DNA of 64,000 nucleotides. Source: MPNP01 sp026710155 (lineage in GTDB: Bacteria; Pseudomonadota; Alphaproteobacteria; Rhodobacterales; Rhodobacteraceae). Position numbers and translations under genes: made by a program. Below, in pieces: positions 45,156 through 54,085 of the stretch (position 1 is its first letter; every line of letters starts with the position of its first letter). Location of the stretch: contig OZ241737.1 of NCBI GenBank assembly GCA_965200885.1, positions 930,001 through 994,000 on the forward strand, written 5' to 3'. The notes beneath the pieces were generated by a model that was not told the DNA's origin, ran no database searches, and worked only from the letters and a program-made list of their open reading frames with translations.

Positions 45156-45163
45156 TTTCAAAC

Positions 45164-45697
45164 CTATTTCTTCTTGCCCACCTTGCGGTATACATATTCG
45201 TTGAGATACCTGATACCCTTGCCCTTGTATGGTTCAGGTGGTCGCCACTTGCGAATATCTGCCGCAATCTTGCCAACGGCCTGGGGATCATTGCCCTCGA
45301 TCACGATTCTGGTGTTGGACGGTGTCGTGATGGTGATTTCCTTGGGAACATCAATATTGACTTCATGACTAAGGCCCAGGGTCAGGTTCAATGAATTGCC
45401 CTTCATCTGGGCCCGATAGCCAACACCGCTGATTTGCAACTCCTTGGTGAAGCCTTGGGTTACCCCCTTGACGCAATTGGCAATCATGGTTCTCGACATG
45501 CCCCATTTCTGGCGACTGCTGATGTTGTACTGCCTGGGACTGACCTTGATCTGCTGGTTGTCGATTTCAACCGAGATTTCATTTGGTATGGTGAAACTCA
45601 GGGTACCTCTGGGTCCCTTGACAATGATCTCCTGATCATCCAGCCTGGCCTCGGCACCGGCAGGTATGCTTATAGGTAATTTTCCAATCCGGGACAT
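45164..45697 (-). CDS. rplF: 50S ribosomal protein L6
   Basis: L6 of 177 residues beginning MSRIGKLPISIPAG, with the internal repeat typical of L6 and the conserved C-terminal KWRPPEPYKGKGIRY motif. The open frame extends further upstream to 45820, but those residues overlap rpsH and are unlike L6, so the ATG at 45697 is chosen. Confidence 0.96.
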   Translation of the reverse strand: MSRIGKLPISIPAGAEARLDDQEIIVKGPRGTLSFTIPNEISVEIDNQQIKVSPRQYNISSRQKWGMSRTMIANCVKGVTQGFTKELQISGVGYRAQMKGNSLNLTLGLSHEVNIDVPKEITITTPSNTRIVIEGNDPQAVGKIAADIRKWRPPEPYKGKGIRYLNEYVYRKVGKKK

Positions 45698-45707
45698 TTT
45701 AGTTCTC

Positions 45708-46106
45708 CTAGAATACCGTACAAAGAATTTCACCACCGACATTTTGTTCGCGGGCCTTGGCATCCGACATGACCCCCTGGGCGGTAGATACGATTGCAAC
45801 ACCCAATCCCTGCCTGACATAGGGCAGGTTTTTCACACTCGAATAGACCCGTCGTCCCGGCTTGGAAATGCGCTTGAGTTCCCTGATGGCAGGAACTCCG
45901 GCAAAGTATTTCAATTTGATTTCGATCTCCTTGAACCCCTTTTCATTGTCAATCTGCTTATAGCCGCGGATGTATCCATCTTCCTTCAGAACATCAAGCA
46001 CCCAAATCCGCAATTTGGAAGAGGGGGACCTGATTGATCCCTTCTTGCGCATTTGCCCGTTCCTGATTCGGGTGAGCATATCTCCGACTGGGTCACTAAA
46101 TGACAT
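45708..46106 (-). CDS. rpsH: 30S ribosomal protein S8
   Basis: S8 of 132 residues, a primary 16S rRNA binder and, in E. coli, the translational repressor of the spc operon. It has SDPVGDMLTRIRNGQ at the N-terminus and the C-terminal LGVAIVSTAQGVMSDAKARE followed by GGEILC, the rRNA-binding signature. Confidence 0.96.
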   Translation of the reverse strand: MSFSDPVGDMLTRIRNGQMRKKGSIRSPSSKLRIWVLDVLKEDGYIRGYKQIDNEKGFKEIEIKLKYFAGVPAIRELKRISKPGRRVYSSVKNLPYVRQGLGVAIVSTAQGVMSDAKAREQNVGGEILCTVF

Positions 46107-46118
46107 AACTGTAATCTC

Positions 46119-46424
46119 CTACCAACTTGACTTTACCATGCCGGGGATCTGGCCAAATCCCCCATACTCGCGCAGGGCAATACGGGAAATTCTCAGCTTG
46201 CGGTAATATCCCTTGGGTCGTCCGGTCAATTGACACCGGTTGTGCAACCTCGTAGCCGATGAGTTGCGCGGCAACTTGGCCAATTTGAGATTGGCCGTGA
46301 AACGCTCTTCCAACGGAAGTTCCCTGTTATTGATGATGGCTTTCAGTTCAGCTCTTCTGTTCTCGTATTTCTTGACCAGCCTCTGCCGCTTCAATTCTCT
46401 TTCCACCATTGCCTTTTTTGCCAT
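46119..46424 (-). CDS. rpsN: 30S ribosomal protein S14
   Basis: S14 of 101 residues of the long, zinc-free type. MAKKAMVERELKRQRLV opens the protein, and the central RCQLTGRPKGYYRKLRISR signature is intact. Only one Cys is present in the core, so no zinc ribbon is expected. The ATG at 46424 is chosen over the frame opening at 46439 because it starts the family sequence. Confidence 0.95.
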   Translation of the reverse strand: MAKKAMVERELKRQRLVKKYENRRAELKAIINNRELPLEERFTANLKLAKLPRNSSATRLHNRCQLTGRPKGYYRKLRISRIALREYGGFGQIPGMVKSSW

Positions 46425-46441
46425 TGTGGTAATCTCCATAA

Positions 46442-46993
46442 TTAATTCTTGAAAGGAAGGTTCAGTCTTGCCAGAAGACTTTTCGCTTCCGTGTCGGATT
46501 TGGCTGTCGTACAGATGGTAACATCCAATCCCCTGATGTCATCCACCTTGTCATAATCGATTTCGGGAAACACGATGTGTTCCCTCAAGCCTAGGGAAAA
46601 ATTGCCGTTGCCGTCAAAGGATCTGTCCGATACGCCACGAAAGTCCCTTACCCGGGGAAGGGCAATGACAACCAGCCGATCCAGAAACTCGTACATGCGG
46701 TTGCCCCTGAGTGTTACCTTGGCACCAATGACCATGCCCTCCCGAAGCCGAAAACCCGAAAGGGACTTGCGGGCCCTTGTTGGAACAGCTTTCTGTCCCG
46801 CAATGGCAGTAAGTTCGGCTTCTGCCGATTTGGCCTTTTTGGAATCCTTGGCTGCTTCTCCAACACCCATGTTGAGGACAATCTTGTCGAGTTTGGGAAC
46901 CATCAGGTCATTCTTGTAACCAAATTCCTCCATCAAGGCAGGTTTGATCTGTTCCTGATAGACATTCTTTAGACGGGGTGTCGAACTAGCCAT
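46442..46993 (-). CDS. rplE: 50S ribosomal protein L5
   Basis: L5 of 183 residues, which contacts 5S rRNA and the P-site tRNA. MVPKLDKIVLNMGVGEAAKD, GQKAVPTRARKSLSGFRLRE, and the C-terminal PEIDYDKVDDIRGLDVTIC are all typical. Its start overlaps the rplX stop by eight bases. Confidence 0.96.
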   Translation of the reverse strand: MASSTPRLKNVYQEQIKPALMEEFGYKNDLMVPKLDKIVLNMGVGEAAKDSKKAKSAEAELTAIAGQKAVPTRARKSLSGFRLREGMVIGAKVTLRGNRMYEFLDRLVVIALPRVRDFRGVSDRSFDGNGNFSLGLREHIVFPEIDYDKVDDIRGLDVTICTTAKSDTEAKSLLARLNLPFKN

Positions 46994-47300
46994 TGATCAA
47001 TACTCCGGTTCGCTTGGAAAACCTTACCTTCTTGCCATCTTCCATTCGAAAACCAATCCGTGTCGGTTTGTCGTCGGATGGATCAACAATCGCCAGGTTG
47101 GAAAGTTCGATCGGCATGAATTTGGGAATCTTGCCCCCTTCCTGGTTTTGTGTCTGCTTGCGGTGGGTGATCGAGAGGTTGATGCCTTCAACCACTGCCT
47201 TGCCCATTTTGGGATTGACGCTCTTGATGACCCCGCGTGCACCTCTATCCTTGCCGGCAATCACAATCACCGGATCGTCCTTTTTCAACTTGGCAGCCAT
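46986..47300 (-). CDS. rplX: 50S ribosomal protein L24
   Basis: L24 of 104 residues, an early 50S assembly initiator. It shows the KOW motif VIVIAGKDRGARGVIKSV followed by the conserved VEGINLSITHRKQ and GGKIPKFMPIELSNLAIVDP. Start and stop are coupled to rplN and rplE by overlaps. Confidence 0.95.
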   Translation of the reverse strand: MAAKLKKDDPVIVIAGKDRGARGVIKSVNPKMGKAVVEGINLSITHRKQTQNQEGGKIPKFMPIELSNLAIVDPSDDKPTRIGFRMEDGKKVRFSKRTGVLING

Positions 47301-47668
47301 TATAATACCTCCGGAGCCAGTGAGACAATCTTCATGAAGCGAAGCGCTCTCAGTTCTCTCACAACCGGCCCGAAAATCCTGGTGCCGATGGGCTCATTAT
47401 TGTTGTTGATCAGTACTGCGGCATTCTTGTCGAACCTGATAACGGTCCCATCATCGCGGCGAACCTCCTTGGCTGTTCTGACAATGACCGCTCGTCTGAC
47501 TTCACCCTTCTTGACCCGAGCCCTGGGTATGGCTTCCTTGATTGAAACCACAATAACATCGCCAACGGATGCAAACCTTCGTTTGGAGCCGCCGAGAACC
47601 TTGATGCACTGGACTTTTCGGGCGCCCGAATTGTCCGCAACATCCAGATTTGTCTGCATCTGAATCAT
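47300..47668 (-). CDS. rplN: 50S ribosomal protein L14
   Basis: L14 of 122 residues, a very conserved protein at the subunit interface. MIQMQTNLDVADNSGARKVQ opens it; IVVSIKEAIPRARVKKGEV and the C-terminal GTRIFGPVVRELR are typical. It is the first gene of the spc operon, 67 bp after rpsQ. Confidence 0.96.
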   Translation of the reverse strand: MIQMQTNLDVADNSGARKVQCIKVLGGSKRRFASVGDVIVVSIKEAIPRARVKKGEVRRAVIVRTAKEVRRDDGTVIRFDKNAAVLINNNNEPIGTRIFGPVVRELRALRFMKIVSLAPEVL

Positions 47669-47735
47669 GTTGATACTCCCGACCTGTGGGGACTCGCCTG
47701 CAGCCCCAGGGTTTCGATAAAATATTTATCCCGGT

Positions 47736-47969
47736 TCAGCTTGTTTCGATCACTTCCCAGGATTTGGTTTTAGAAATAGGTGAACATTCCCTGATTTGAA
47801 CCTTGTCACCCATATTTACTGAATTATTGGCATCATGTGCCCGATATTTCTTGGATTTCCTGACGGTTTTCTTCATGACCGGATGCATGAACCTTCTTTC
47901 CACCAGTACGGTAACCGTCTGGTCACACGAATTGCTGATGACCTTGCCGGCCAGAACTCTTTTGGGCAT
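47736..47969 (-). CDS. rpsQ: 30S ribosomal protein S17
   Basis: S17 of 77 residues, an OB-fold protein binding 16S rRNA early in assembly. It shows LAGKVISNSCDQTVTVLVER and the C-terminal GDKVQIRECSPISKTKSWEV. It starts three bases after the rpmC stop. Confidence 0.94.
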   Translation of the reverse strand: MPKRVLAGKVISNSCDQTVTVLVERRFMHPVMKKTVRKSKKYRAHDANNSVNMGDKVQIRECSPISKTKSWEVIETS

Positions 47970-47971
47970 GA

Positions 47972-48163
47972 CTAAGCTTTCTCCTTTTCACGCATCACGG
48001 TCTTGATCCGCGCCACATCTCTTTTTATCGTTCGAATCCTTGTCGTGTTGGGAAAGTCTCCTTCCGCCAGTCGAAAACGAATGTTGAATGCTTCCCTTTT
48101 CAACTCAAGCAGCTTGTCGTTCAATTCGTCAGCTGTTTTTTCTCGCAACTCTGATGCATCCAT
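47972..48163 (-). CDS. rpmC: 50S ribosomal protein L29
   Basis: L29 of 63 residues, a two-helix protein near the exit tunnel that docks SRP and trigger factor. It shows LREKTADELNDKLLELKREA, FNIRFRLAEGDFPNTTRIR and IKRDVARIKTVMREKE. Canonical position between rplP and rpsQ. Confidence 0.93.
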   Translation of the reverse strand: MDASELREKTADELNDKLLELKREAFNIRFRLAEGDFPNTTRIRTIKRDVARIKTVMREKEKA

Positions 48164-48204
48164 GACTATAATCCTATGACAGGGTTCTCATATCCAACGG
48201 CAAT

Positions 48205-48618
48205 CTACCAATCGTCCCGCTGTACGATTCTGGTTTTGACAGGCAGTTTCATGGCTGCCAAACGAAGCGCCTCGCGGGCGGTTCCATCGGCAACACCATC
48301 AATTTCAAACATGACCCGACCTGGCTTGACACGTGCAGCCCAGTATTCAACGGATCCCTTGCCTTTGCCCATGCGAACCTCAGTCGGTTTCTTGGAAATG
48401 GGGACATCGGGAAAAATCCTGATCCAGACTCTTCCCTGCCTTTTCATTTTCCTGGTCATCGCCCTTCGGGCCGCCTCGATCTGGCGGGCGGTAACCCGTT
48501 CGGGCTCAATGGCCTTGAGGCCATAGGAACCGAAATTCAAGGCAGTTCCACCCTTGGAGTTACCATGAATGCGTCCCTTGTGCTGTTTGCGGTAACGTGG
48601 TTTCTTTGGTTGTAACAT
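48205..48618 (-). CDS. rplP: 50S ribosomal protein L16
   Basis: L16 of 137 residues, close to the A-site tRNA and needed for peptidyl transferase assembly. It starts MLQPKKPRYRKQHKGRIHG and has the IEAARRAMTRKMKRQGRVWI and GSVEYWAARVKPGRVMFEID motifs. The length is as expected. Confidence 0.96.
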   Translation of the reverse strand: MLQPKKPRYRKQHKGRIHGNSKGGTALNFGSYGLKAIEPERVTARQIEAARRAMTRKMKRQGRVWIRIFPDVPISKKPTEVRMGKGKGSVEYWAARVKPGRVMFEIDGVADGTAREALRLAAMKLPVKTRIVQRDDW

Positions 48619-48633
48619 GACTTGATCCCTGGA

Positions 48634-49338
48634 CTATGATTTACCACCACGGGAGGCTAGACCACCTTCCCTCAGAACCTGGTCCCGACGGTCTCTCGCC
48701 GAGGGATCATGTTCCAGTATTTCACCCTTGAAGATCCAGATCTTGATTCCGATGATGCCATAAGGGGTTGATGCCGTCGAACGGGCATAGTCAACATCCG
48801 CCCTCAGGGTATGCAAGGGCACGCGTCCCTCCCGGTACCACTCGGTTCTGGCAATCTCGGCACCGCCCAGACGTCCAGCCACATTAATTCTGACACCAAG
48901 TGCACCCATGCGCATGGCACTTTGTACCGAGCGCTTCATGGCCCGTCGGAAGGAAACCCGGTTTTCAATTTGCTGGGCAACCGAATCGGCAGCCAACTGT
49001 GCATCTATTTCAGGTCTTTTTACTTCAACGATATTGAAAAACAGTTCCGAATCGGTCAGTTTGCGCAAGGATGTCTTCAGGGTCTCAACATCGGCCCCCT
49101 TTCGTCCAACAATCACTCCCGGCCTGGCCGAATGGACCGTGATGCGGCATTTCTTGTAGGGACGTTCAATGATTACCCTGCTGATACCGGCCTGGGCGCA
49201 CTCCTTCTTGATGAAGGCCCTGATTTTCAGATCTTCCTGAAGAAGATCCCCGTAGTCCCGCTTGTTGGCATACCATCTGCTGTCCCAGGTCCGATTGACC
49301 TGGAGCCTCATGGCAATGGGATTAACTTTTTGACCCAT
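48634..49338 (-). CDS. rpsC: 30S ribosomal protein S3
   Basis: S3 of 234 residues, at the mRNA entry channel. It begins MGQKVNPIAMRLQVNRTWDS and has the KH-type segment IHSARPGVIVGRKGADVE-like (read here as VHSARPGVIVGRKGAD). The C-terminal domain carries GIIGIKIWIFKGEILEHDPS. It starts five bases after the rplV stop. Confidence 0.96.
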   Translation of the reverse strand: MGQKVNPIAMRLQVNRTWDSRWYANKRDYGDLLQEDLKIRAFIKKECAQAGISRVIIERPYKKCRITVHSARPGVIVGRKGADVETLKTSLRKLTDSELFFNIVEVKRPEIDAQLAADSVAQQIENRVSFRRAMKRSVQSAMRMGALGVRINVAGRLGGAEIARTEWYREGRVPLHTLRADVDYARSTASTPYGIIGIKIWIFKGEILEHDPSARDRRDQVLREGGLASRGGKS

Positions 49339-49343
49339 AAGCT

Positions 49344-49712
49344 CTAATCCGCTGTTTCCTGTACGATGATTGTGATTTGTGAAAAAGGTTTGACAATCCT
49401 GTTGGCCCTTCCCCGGGCTCTGGCACGAAACCTTTTCATGCTGAGATTCTTGCCCACATAGGCCTCGGCAACCTGCAGGCTTGAACCATCCATGCCGAAA
49501 TTGTTCTCGGCATTGTGCATGGCTGTCCGCAGTACCTTCAAGACATCTCTGGCAATACGTTTCTCGGAAAAGGTCAGGATATTGATTGCATCGGCTATGT
49601 CCTTGCCGCGAATCAGTGCAGCCACCAGATTGAGTTTCTGGGGAGATACCCGAAGCATCCTGCCCGTGGCCACCACTTGACTCAGGGGCAGTGTTTTCTG
49701 TATATTTGCCAT
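49344..49712 (-). CDS. rplV: 50S ribosomal protein L22
   Basis: L22 of 122 residues, whose long beta-hairpin lines the exit tunnel. MLRVSPQKLNLVAALIRGK and the C-terminal FRARARGRANRIVKPFSQIT hairpin are typical. No insertion of the macrolide-resistance type is apparent. Confidence 0.95.
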   Translation of the reverse strand: MANIQKTLPLSQVVATGRMLRVSPQKLNLVAALIRGKDIADAINILTFSEKRIARDVLKVLRTAMHNAENNFGMDGSSLQVAEAYVGKNLSMKRFRARARGRANRIVKPFSQITIIVQETAD

Positions 49713-49721
49713 GATCGAGCC

Positions 49722-50000
49722 CTATTTCCTCTTAGCCTTTTTGTCGGCAGCATGTCCGTAATAGGTCCTGGTTGGCGAATATTCTCCAAACTTCTGACCG
49801 ATCATTTCCTCGGAAACCAGAACGGGTATGTGCTTTCTGCCATTATGAACACCAAAGGTAAGGCCAACGAATTGAGGCAGGATGGTGGATCGGCGGGACC
49901 ATATCTTGATGACATCCCTGCGACCCGATTCCTTGGCCTTCTCGGCTTTCCTCAAAACATAGGAATCCACAAAGGGACCCTTCCATGTAGATCGTGCCAT
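49722..50000 (-). CDS. rpsS: 30S ribosomal protein S19
   Basis: S19 of 92 residues at the head of the small subunit. It starts MARSTWKGPFVDSYVLRKA and contains IKIWSRRSTILPQFVGLTFG and KFGEYSPTRTYYGHAADKK. It is separated from rplB by a single base. Confidence 0.96.
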   Translation of the reverse strand: MARSTWKGPFVDSYVLRKAEKAKESGRRDVIKIWSRRSTILPQFVGLTFGVHNGRKHIPVLVSEEMIGQKFGEYSPTRTYYGHAADKKAKRK

Positions 50001-50001
50001 G

Positions 50002-50841
50002 TTAACGTCCTTTCTTTCGCACTGACCGCCGCCGCAAAATGTATTTGTCGGTTGCCTTGTTCTTGCGCGTTTTCATGCCCCTGGTCGGTTTGCCCCAGGG
50101 CGTGACAGGATGCCGACCGCCGCTGGATTTGCCTTCACCACCACCATGGGGATGGTCCACGGGATTCATGACGACACCCCTCACGGTGGGTCTGATGCCC
50201 ATGTTGCGAACCCGGCCAGCCTTGCCAAGATTGATGTTGGAATTGTCCGGATTGGAGACGGCTCCTACCGTAGCCCGGCAATTTTGGTGAACAACCCGCA
50301 ACTCGCCAGAGGACAGACGCAACTGGGCATATCCACCATCACGGCCGACAAATTGGGCATAGGTGCCGGCAGCACGTGCAATCTGGCCACCCTTGCCGGG
50401 TTTCATCTCGATATTGTGTACTATTGTTCCTATAGGCATGCCGGCAAAAGGCATGGCGTTGCCGGGCTTGATATCAGCCCGGTCGGAGGAAACAATCCTG
50501 TCACCGGCGGCAAGTCGCTGGGGAGCGACAATGTAGGACATTTCACCGTCCTCGTATTTGATCAGGGCTATGAAGGCCGAACGGTTGGGATCATACTCGA
50601 ACCTTTCAACGGTGCCCATGACATCAAGTTTCTTGCGCTTGAAATCAATCTTGCGGTAAAGACGCTTGGCACCCCCACCCCGATGGCGAACGGTGATACG
50701 TCCCAAATTGTTGCGACCGCCCTTGGAGTTCAGCCCCTCAATCAGGGATTTGACCGGTTTGCCTTTCCATAGATGGGAGCGATCAACCAGAACGAGACCG
50801 CGTCGTCCCGGAGTAATCGGCTTGTAGGACTTCAATGCCAT
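50002..50841 (-). CDS. rplB: 50S ribosomal protein L2
   Basis: L2 of 279 residues, essential for subunit joining and the peptidyl transferase centre. It begins MALKSYKPITPGRRGLVLVD and keeps the C-terminal catalytic-region His in MNPVDHPHGGGEGKSSGGRH. Its ATG shares a base with the rplW stop. Confidence 0.97.
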   Translation of the reverse strand: MALKSYKPITPGRRGLVLVDRSHLWKGKPVKSLIEGLNSKGGRNNLGRITVRHRGGGAKRLYRKIDFKRKKLDVMGTVERFEYDPNRSAFIALIKYEDGEMSYIVAPQRLAAGDRIVSSDRADIKPGNAMPFAGMPIGTIVHNIEMKPGKGGQIARAAGTYAQFVGRDGGYAQLRLSSGELRVVHQNCRATVGAVSNPDNSNINLGKAGRVRNMGIRPTVRGVVMNPVDHPHGGGEGKSSGGRHPVTPWGKPTRGMKTRKNKATDKYILRRRSVRKKGR

Positions 50842-51137
50842 TATCGTGATCCACCAGTATCTATCGAATAACCTTCCTCCAAGCGGACGAAGGCCTTCTT
50901 GATATTCTTTCGCTTGCCGGGGCGACCCCTGAAGCGGGTTGATTTACCTTTCTGGACAGTGGTGTTAACAGCCTTGACCTTGACCTTGAAAATGGCCTCG
51001 ACGGCTTCCTTTATCTTGGGCTTGGTCGCATCCATTGAAACTTCAAAAACCACTGTATTGATCTGAGACGCCAGGGTGGATTTTTCGGTAATCCTGGGTC
51101 GAATGATCATGTCGTAATGTTCGGCTGCAGGTTTCAT
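50841..51137 (-). CDS. rplW: 50S ribosomal protein L23
   Basis: L23 of 98 residues, the exit-site protein that recruits trigger factor and SRP. MIIRPRITEKSTLASQINTV and VKAVNTTVQKGKSTRFRGRP are typical. The ATG at 51137 overlaps the rplD stop by four bases and is preferred over in-frame codons inside rplD. Confidence 0.95.
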   Translation of the reverse strand: MKPAAEHYDMIIRPRITEKSTLASQINTVVFEVSMDATKPKIKEAVEAIFKVKVKAVNTTVQKGKSTRFRGRPGKRKNIKKAFVRLEEGYSIDTGGSR

Positions 51138-51754
51138 GACATTCTCTCCTGCAAGGCGTTCAATCCGTCCAGAGTGATAACTAGGGTGGAACATTTCAGA
51201 ATGTCATAGACATTTGCTCCCTGTTGGGGCAAAACATCCAGATCGGGAATGTTCCGGGCAGCCCTGGCAAAATTCTCATCAACCTGCGATCCGTCGATCA
51301 CCAGGGTCTTTTTCCATCCCAGGCTTCTTATTTTTTCATTCAACTCGGAAGTCTTCGGATTGTCCATTCGGGCATTGGACAGGATCACCAATTCGCTGTT
51401 TTGCAACTTCGAGGAGAGAGCCATTTTCAAACCCAGCTGACGAACCTTTTTGGGCAAGCCATGGCTGTGATCCCGGGGTGTTGGTCCCTTGTAAACACCA
51501 CCTTTGGAGAAGATCGGTGCATTCCGGTCACCATGACGTGCATTGCCCGTGCCTTTTTGCCTGAAGATCTTGCGCTTGGAATAACTTGTTTCGGAACGGG
51601 TCTTTGCCTTGTGGGTTCCCTGCTGCTTGCGGGCTCTCTGCCAGCGCACCACACGATTCAAGATATCGGGTCGGCATTCCACACCGAATATGTTTTCGGC
51701 CAGGTCCACTGATTCCGACTCTGTGCCATCAATTCTGATCACCTGGGTCTTCAT
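51134..51754 (-). CDS. rplD: 50S ribosomal protein L4
   Basis: L4 of 206 residues, lining the exit tunnel; in E. coli it also represses the S10 operon. It shows NRVVRWQRARKQQGTHKAKT, RQKGTGNARHGDRNAPIFSK and GGVYKGPTPRDHSHGLPKKV. Coupled to rplC by a four-base overlap. Confidence 0.96.
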   Translation of the reverse strand: MKTQVIRIDGTESESVDLAENIFGVECRPDILNRVVRWQRARKQQGTHKAKTRSETSYSKRKIFRQKGTGNARHGDRNAPIFSKGGVYKGPTPRDHSHGLPKKVRQLGLKMALSSKLQNSELVILSNARMDNPKTSELNEKIRSLGWKKTLVIDGSQVDENFARAARNIPDLDVLPQQGANVYDILKCSTLVITLDGLNALQERMS

Positions 51755-52488
51755 GATTCAGCCTCCCCGGATTCCTCAACCTGATTGTCACCGGCATTTT
51801 CAACAACCGGTTCGGCTTTTCTGATCGCTCCGGGCATTGGCAAATCATCGGGAACCTTTTTCTTGCAGGCATCCCTGATGGTTACCCAACCACCCTTGGA
51901 GCCGGGCACGGAACCCTTGACAAGGATCAAGCCGTTTTCGGCATCCGTCTGGACGACTTCAAGGTTCTGGGTGGTAACCCTGGCATTGCCGAGATGACCG
52001 GCCATTTTCTTGCCCTTGAAGACCTTGCCGGGGTCCTGACACTGACCGGTTGATCCATGGGAACGATGACTTACCGATACACCATGGGTTGCCCTCAAAC
52101 CAGCAAAGTTGTGCCTTTTCATGGCACCGGCAAAACCCTTGCCGATTGAAGTTCCCGAAACATCAACCTTCTGACCGGGCAAAAAGTGGTCAGCGGTAAT
52201 TTCAGCTCCGACATCAATTAAATTTTCCGGTGAAACCCGGAACTCAGTCAATTTTCGCTTTGGTGCCACCCGAGCCATGGCAAAATGACCACGCATGGCC
52301 TTGGATACCCGCTTGGCCTTGGCCGAACCAGATCCGAGCTGGACAGCGGTGTAACCATCACGGCTGACCGTTCGTTGGGCAAGAACCTGCAGATTGTCAA
52401 GATGAAGGACGGTAACAGGTATCTGCTTACCATCATCCTGAAACAAACGCGTCATTCCCAATTTTTTGGCAATCACTCCAGAACGCAT
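51751..52488 (-). CDS. rplC: 50S ribosomal protein L3
   Basis: L3 of 245 residues, an early 50S assembly protein. MRSGVIAKKLGMTRLFQDDG opens it; GTSIGKGFAGAMKRHNFAGL and RSHGSTGQCQDPGKVFKGKK form the conserved central signature, with the Gln that is methylated in many bacteria. A Glu-rich tail of about 20 residues follows. Confidence 0.96.
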   Translation of the reverse strand: MRSGVIAKKLGMTRLFQDDGKQIPVTVLHLDNLQVLAQRTVSRDGYTAVQLGSGSAKAKRVSKAMRGHFAMARVAPKRKLTEFRVSPENLIDVGAEITADHFLPGQKVDVSGTSIGKGFAGAMKRHNFAGLRATHGVSVSHRSHGSTGQCQDPGKVFKGKKMAGHLGNARVTTQNLEVVQTDAENGLILVKGSVPGSKGGWVTIRDACKKKVPDDLPMPGAIRKAEPVVENAGDNQVEESGEAES

Positions 52489-52503
52489 TCCGGAATCTCC
52501 CTT

Positions 52504-52815
52504 CTAAAGTTTCAATTCCACGGCAACTCCTGCCGCGAGCTCAAGTTTCATTAGTGCATCTACCGTTTGCGGAGTTGGATCAATGATGTCAATGACACGC
52601 TTGTGTGTTCTGATTTCCATTTGTTCACGAGACTTCTTGTCAATGTGAGGTCCCCGCAAGACAGTGAACTTCTCAATTTTGTTCGGCAACGGTATGGGTC
52701 CCCGCCAACGTGCACCGGTTCTCCTGACGGTATCAATCAATTCCGATGCACAGGCATCCAGAACCCTGTAATCAAAGGCCTTCAACTGAATGCGGATGTT
52801 TTGATGTTGACTCAT
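52504..52815 (-). CDS. rpsJ: 30S ribosomal protein S10
   Basis: S10 (NusE) of 103 residues, both a 30S head protein and a transcription antitermination factor with NusB. It contains IRIQLKAFDYRVLDACASEL and the conserved VLRGPHIDKKSREQMEIRTH signature. It is the first gene of the S10 operon, 53 bp after tuf. Confidence 0.96.
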   Translation of the reverse strand: MSQHQNIRIQLKAFDYRVLDACASELIDTVRRTGARWRGPIPLPNKIEKFTVLRGPHIDKKSREQMEIRTHKRVIDIIDPTPQTVDALMKLELAAGVAVELKL

Positions 52816-52868
52816 ACTCTAGCTCCGAAAGCAAAGAGGGCACGAACCCCTGTCCATGCCCTGCACAA

Positions 52869-54044
52869 TTACTCGATTATCTTGGTTACAACACCAGCGC
52901 CAACGGTACGCCCACCTTCACGAATGGCAAAACGCAGCTGCTCTTCCATGGCAATGGGGTTGATGAGTTTGACCTTGAACCTGACATTGTCACCAGGCAT
53001 GACCATGTCAATGTCACCAGGCAGTTCGACCGAACCGGTTACGTCTGTGGTACGGAAATAGAACTGGGGTCGATAATTGGTAAAGAATGGAGTATGCCGT
53101 CCACCTTCAGATTTGTCGAGAATGTAGGCTTCAGCTTCAAATTCCGTATGGGGTGTTACCGAACCGGGTTTGCAAAGCACCTGACCCCTTTCAACACCAT
53201 CTCGACCAACACCCCTCAAAAGTGCCCCGATATTGTCACCGGCTTCACCCCGGTCAAGCAGTTTGCGGAACATTTCAACACCGGTACAGGTGGTTTTGGA
53301 AGTTTCCCTGATGCCGACGACCTCGATCTCGTCCCCTACCTTGACCACTCCTCTTTCGACTCTTCCGGTAACAACGGTACCTCGTCCGGAAATCGAGAAC
53401 ACGTCCTCGATTGGCATGAGGAAGGGCTGGTCAATCGGACGTTCCGGCGTGGGAATGTTGGCATCAACGGCTTCCATGAGTGTCCTGATGCTTTTTTCTC
53501 CAATTTCCTCGTTGGTTCCATCCATTGCAGCAAGGGCGGAACCCTGAATCACGGCAATATCATCACCGGGGAATTCATACTCGTTGAGAAGTTCACGAAT
53601 TTCCAATTCAACCAGTTCAAGAAGTTCCTCGTCATCGACCTGATCGACCTTGTTCATGTAGACCACAAGTGAAGGAACGCCCACCTGACGGGCAAGCAGG
53701 ATATGTTCACGTGTTTGGGGCATGGGACCATCGGCAGCACTCACCACCAGAATGGCACCATCCATCTGGGCAGCACCGGTAATCATGTTCTTGACATAGT
53801 CGGCGTGACCAGGACAGTCGACGTGGGCATAGTGACGGTTTTCGGTTTCATATTCAACATGGGCCGTTGAAATGGTGATGCCACGATCCTTTTCCTCGGG
53901 AGCACCATCAATCTTGTCATAAGGTGTAAACTCGCCGAAATACTTGGTAATCGCAGCTGTTAGAGTTGTTTTGCCATGGTCAACATGGCCGATAGTACCG
54001 ACGTTGACATGCGGTTTGTTCCTGACAAATGTTTCCTTAGCCAT
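52869..54044 (-). CDS. tuf: Elongation factor Tu
   Basis: EF-Tu, 391 residues, delivers aminoacyl-tRNA to the ribosome. G1 is GHVDHGKTTLTAAI, effector region RGITISTAHVEYET, G3 DCPGHADYV and G4 MNKVDQVDDEEL. The C-terminal barrel includes GSVTPHTEFEAEAYILDKSE. It lies between fusA and rpsJ as in the usual str operon. A second tuf copy, common in proteobacteria, may lie near the secE-nusG genes outside the window. Confidence 0.97.
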   Translation of the reverse strand: MAKETFVRNKPHVNVGTIGHVDHGKTTLTAAITKYFGEFTPYDKIDGAPEEKDRGITISTAHVEYETENRHYAHVDCPGHADYVKNMITGAAQMDGAILVVSAADGPMPQTREHILLARQVGVPSLVVYMNKVDQVDDEELLELVELEIRELLNEYEFPGDDIAVIQGSALAAMDGTNEEIGEKSIRTLMEAVDANIPTPERPIDQPFLMPIEDVFSISGRGTVVTGRVERGVVKVGDEIEVVGIRETSKTTCTGVEMFRKLLDRGEAGDNIGALLRGVGRDGVERGQVLCKPGSVTPHTEFEAEAYILDKSEGGRHTPFFTNYRPQFYFRTTDVTGSVELPGDIDMVMPGDNVRFKVKLINPIAMEEQLRFAIREGGRTVGAGVVTKIIE

Positions 54045-54085
54045 TTGAAAATCCTTTCTGGTTAATCGAACTTGTTAAGTTTGCC

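Noticed and set aside
52746..53672. A 308-codon open frame antisense to tuf.
   Set aside because: It is a codon-usage shadow of EF-Tu with no independent features.
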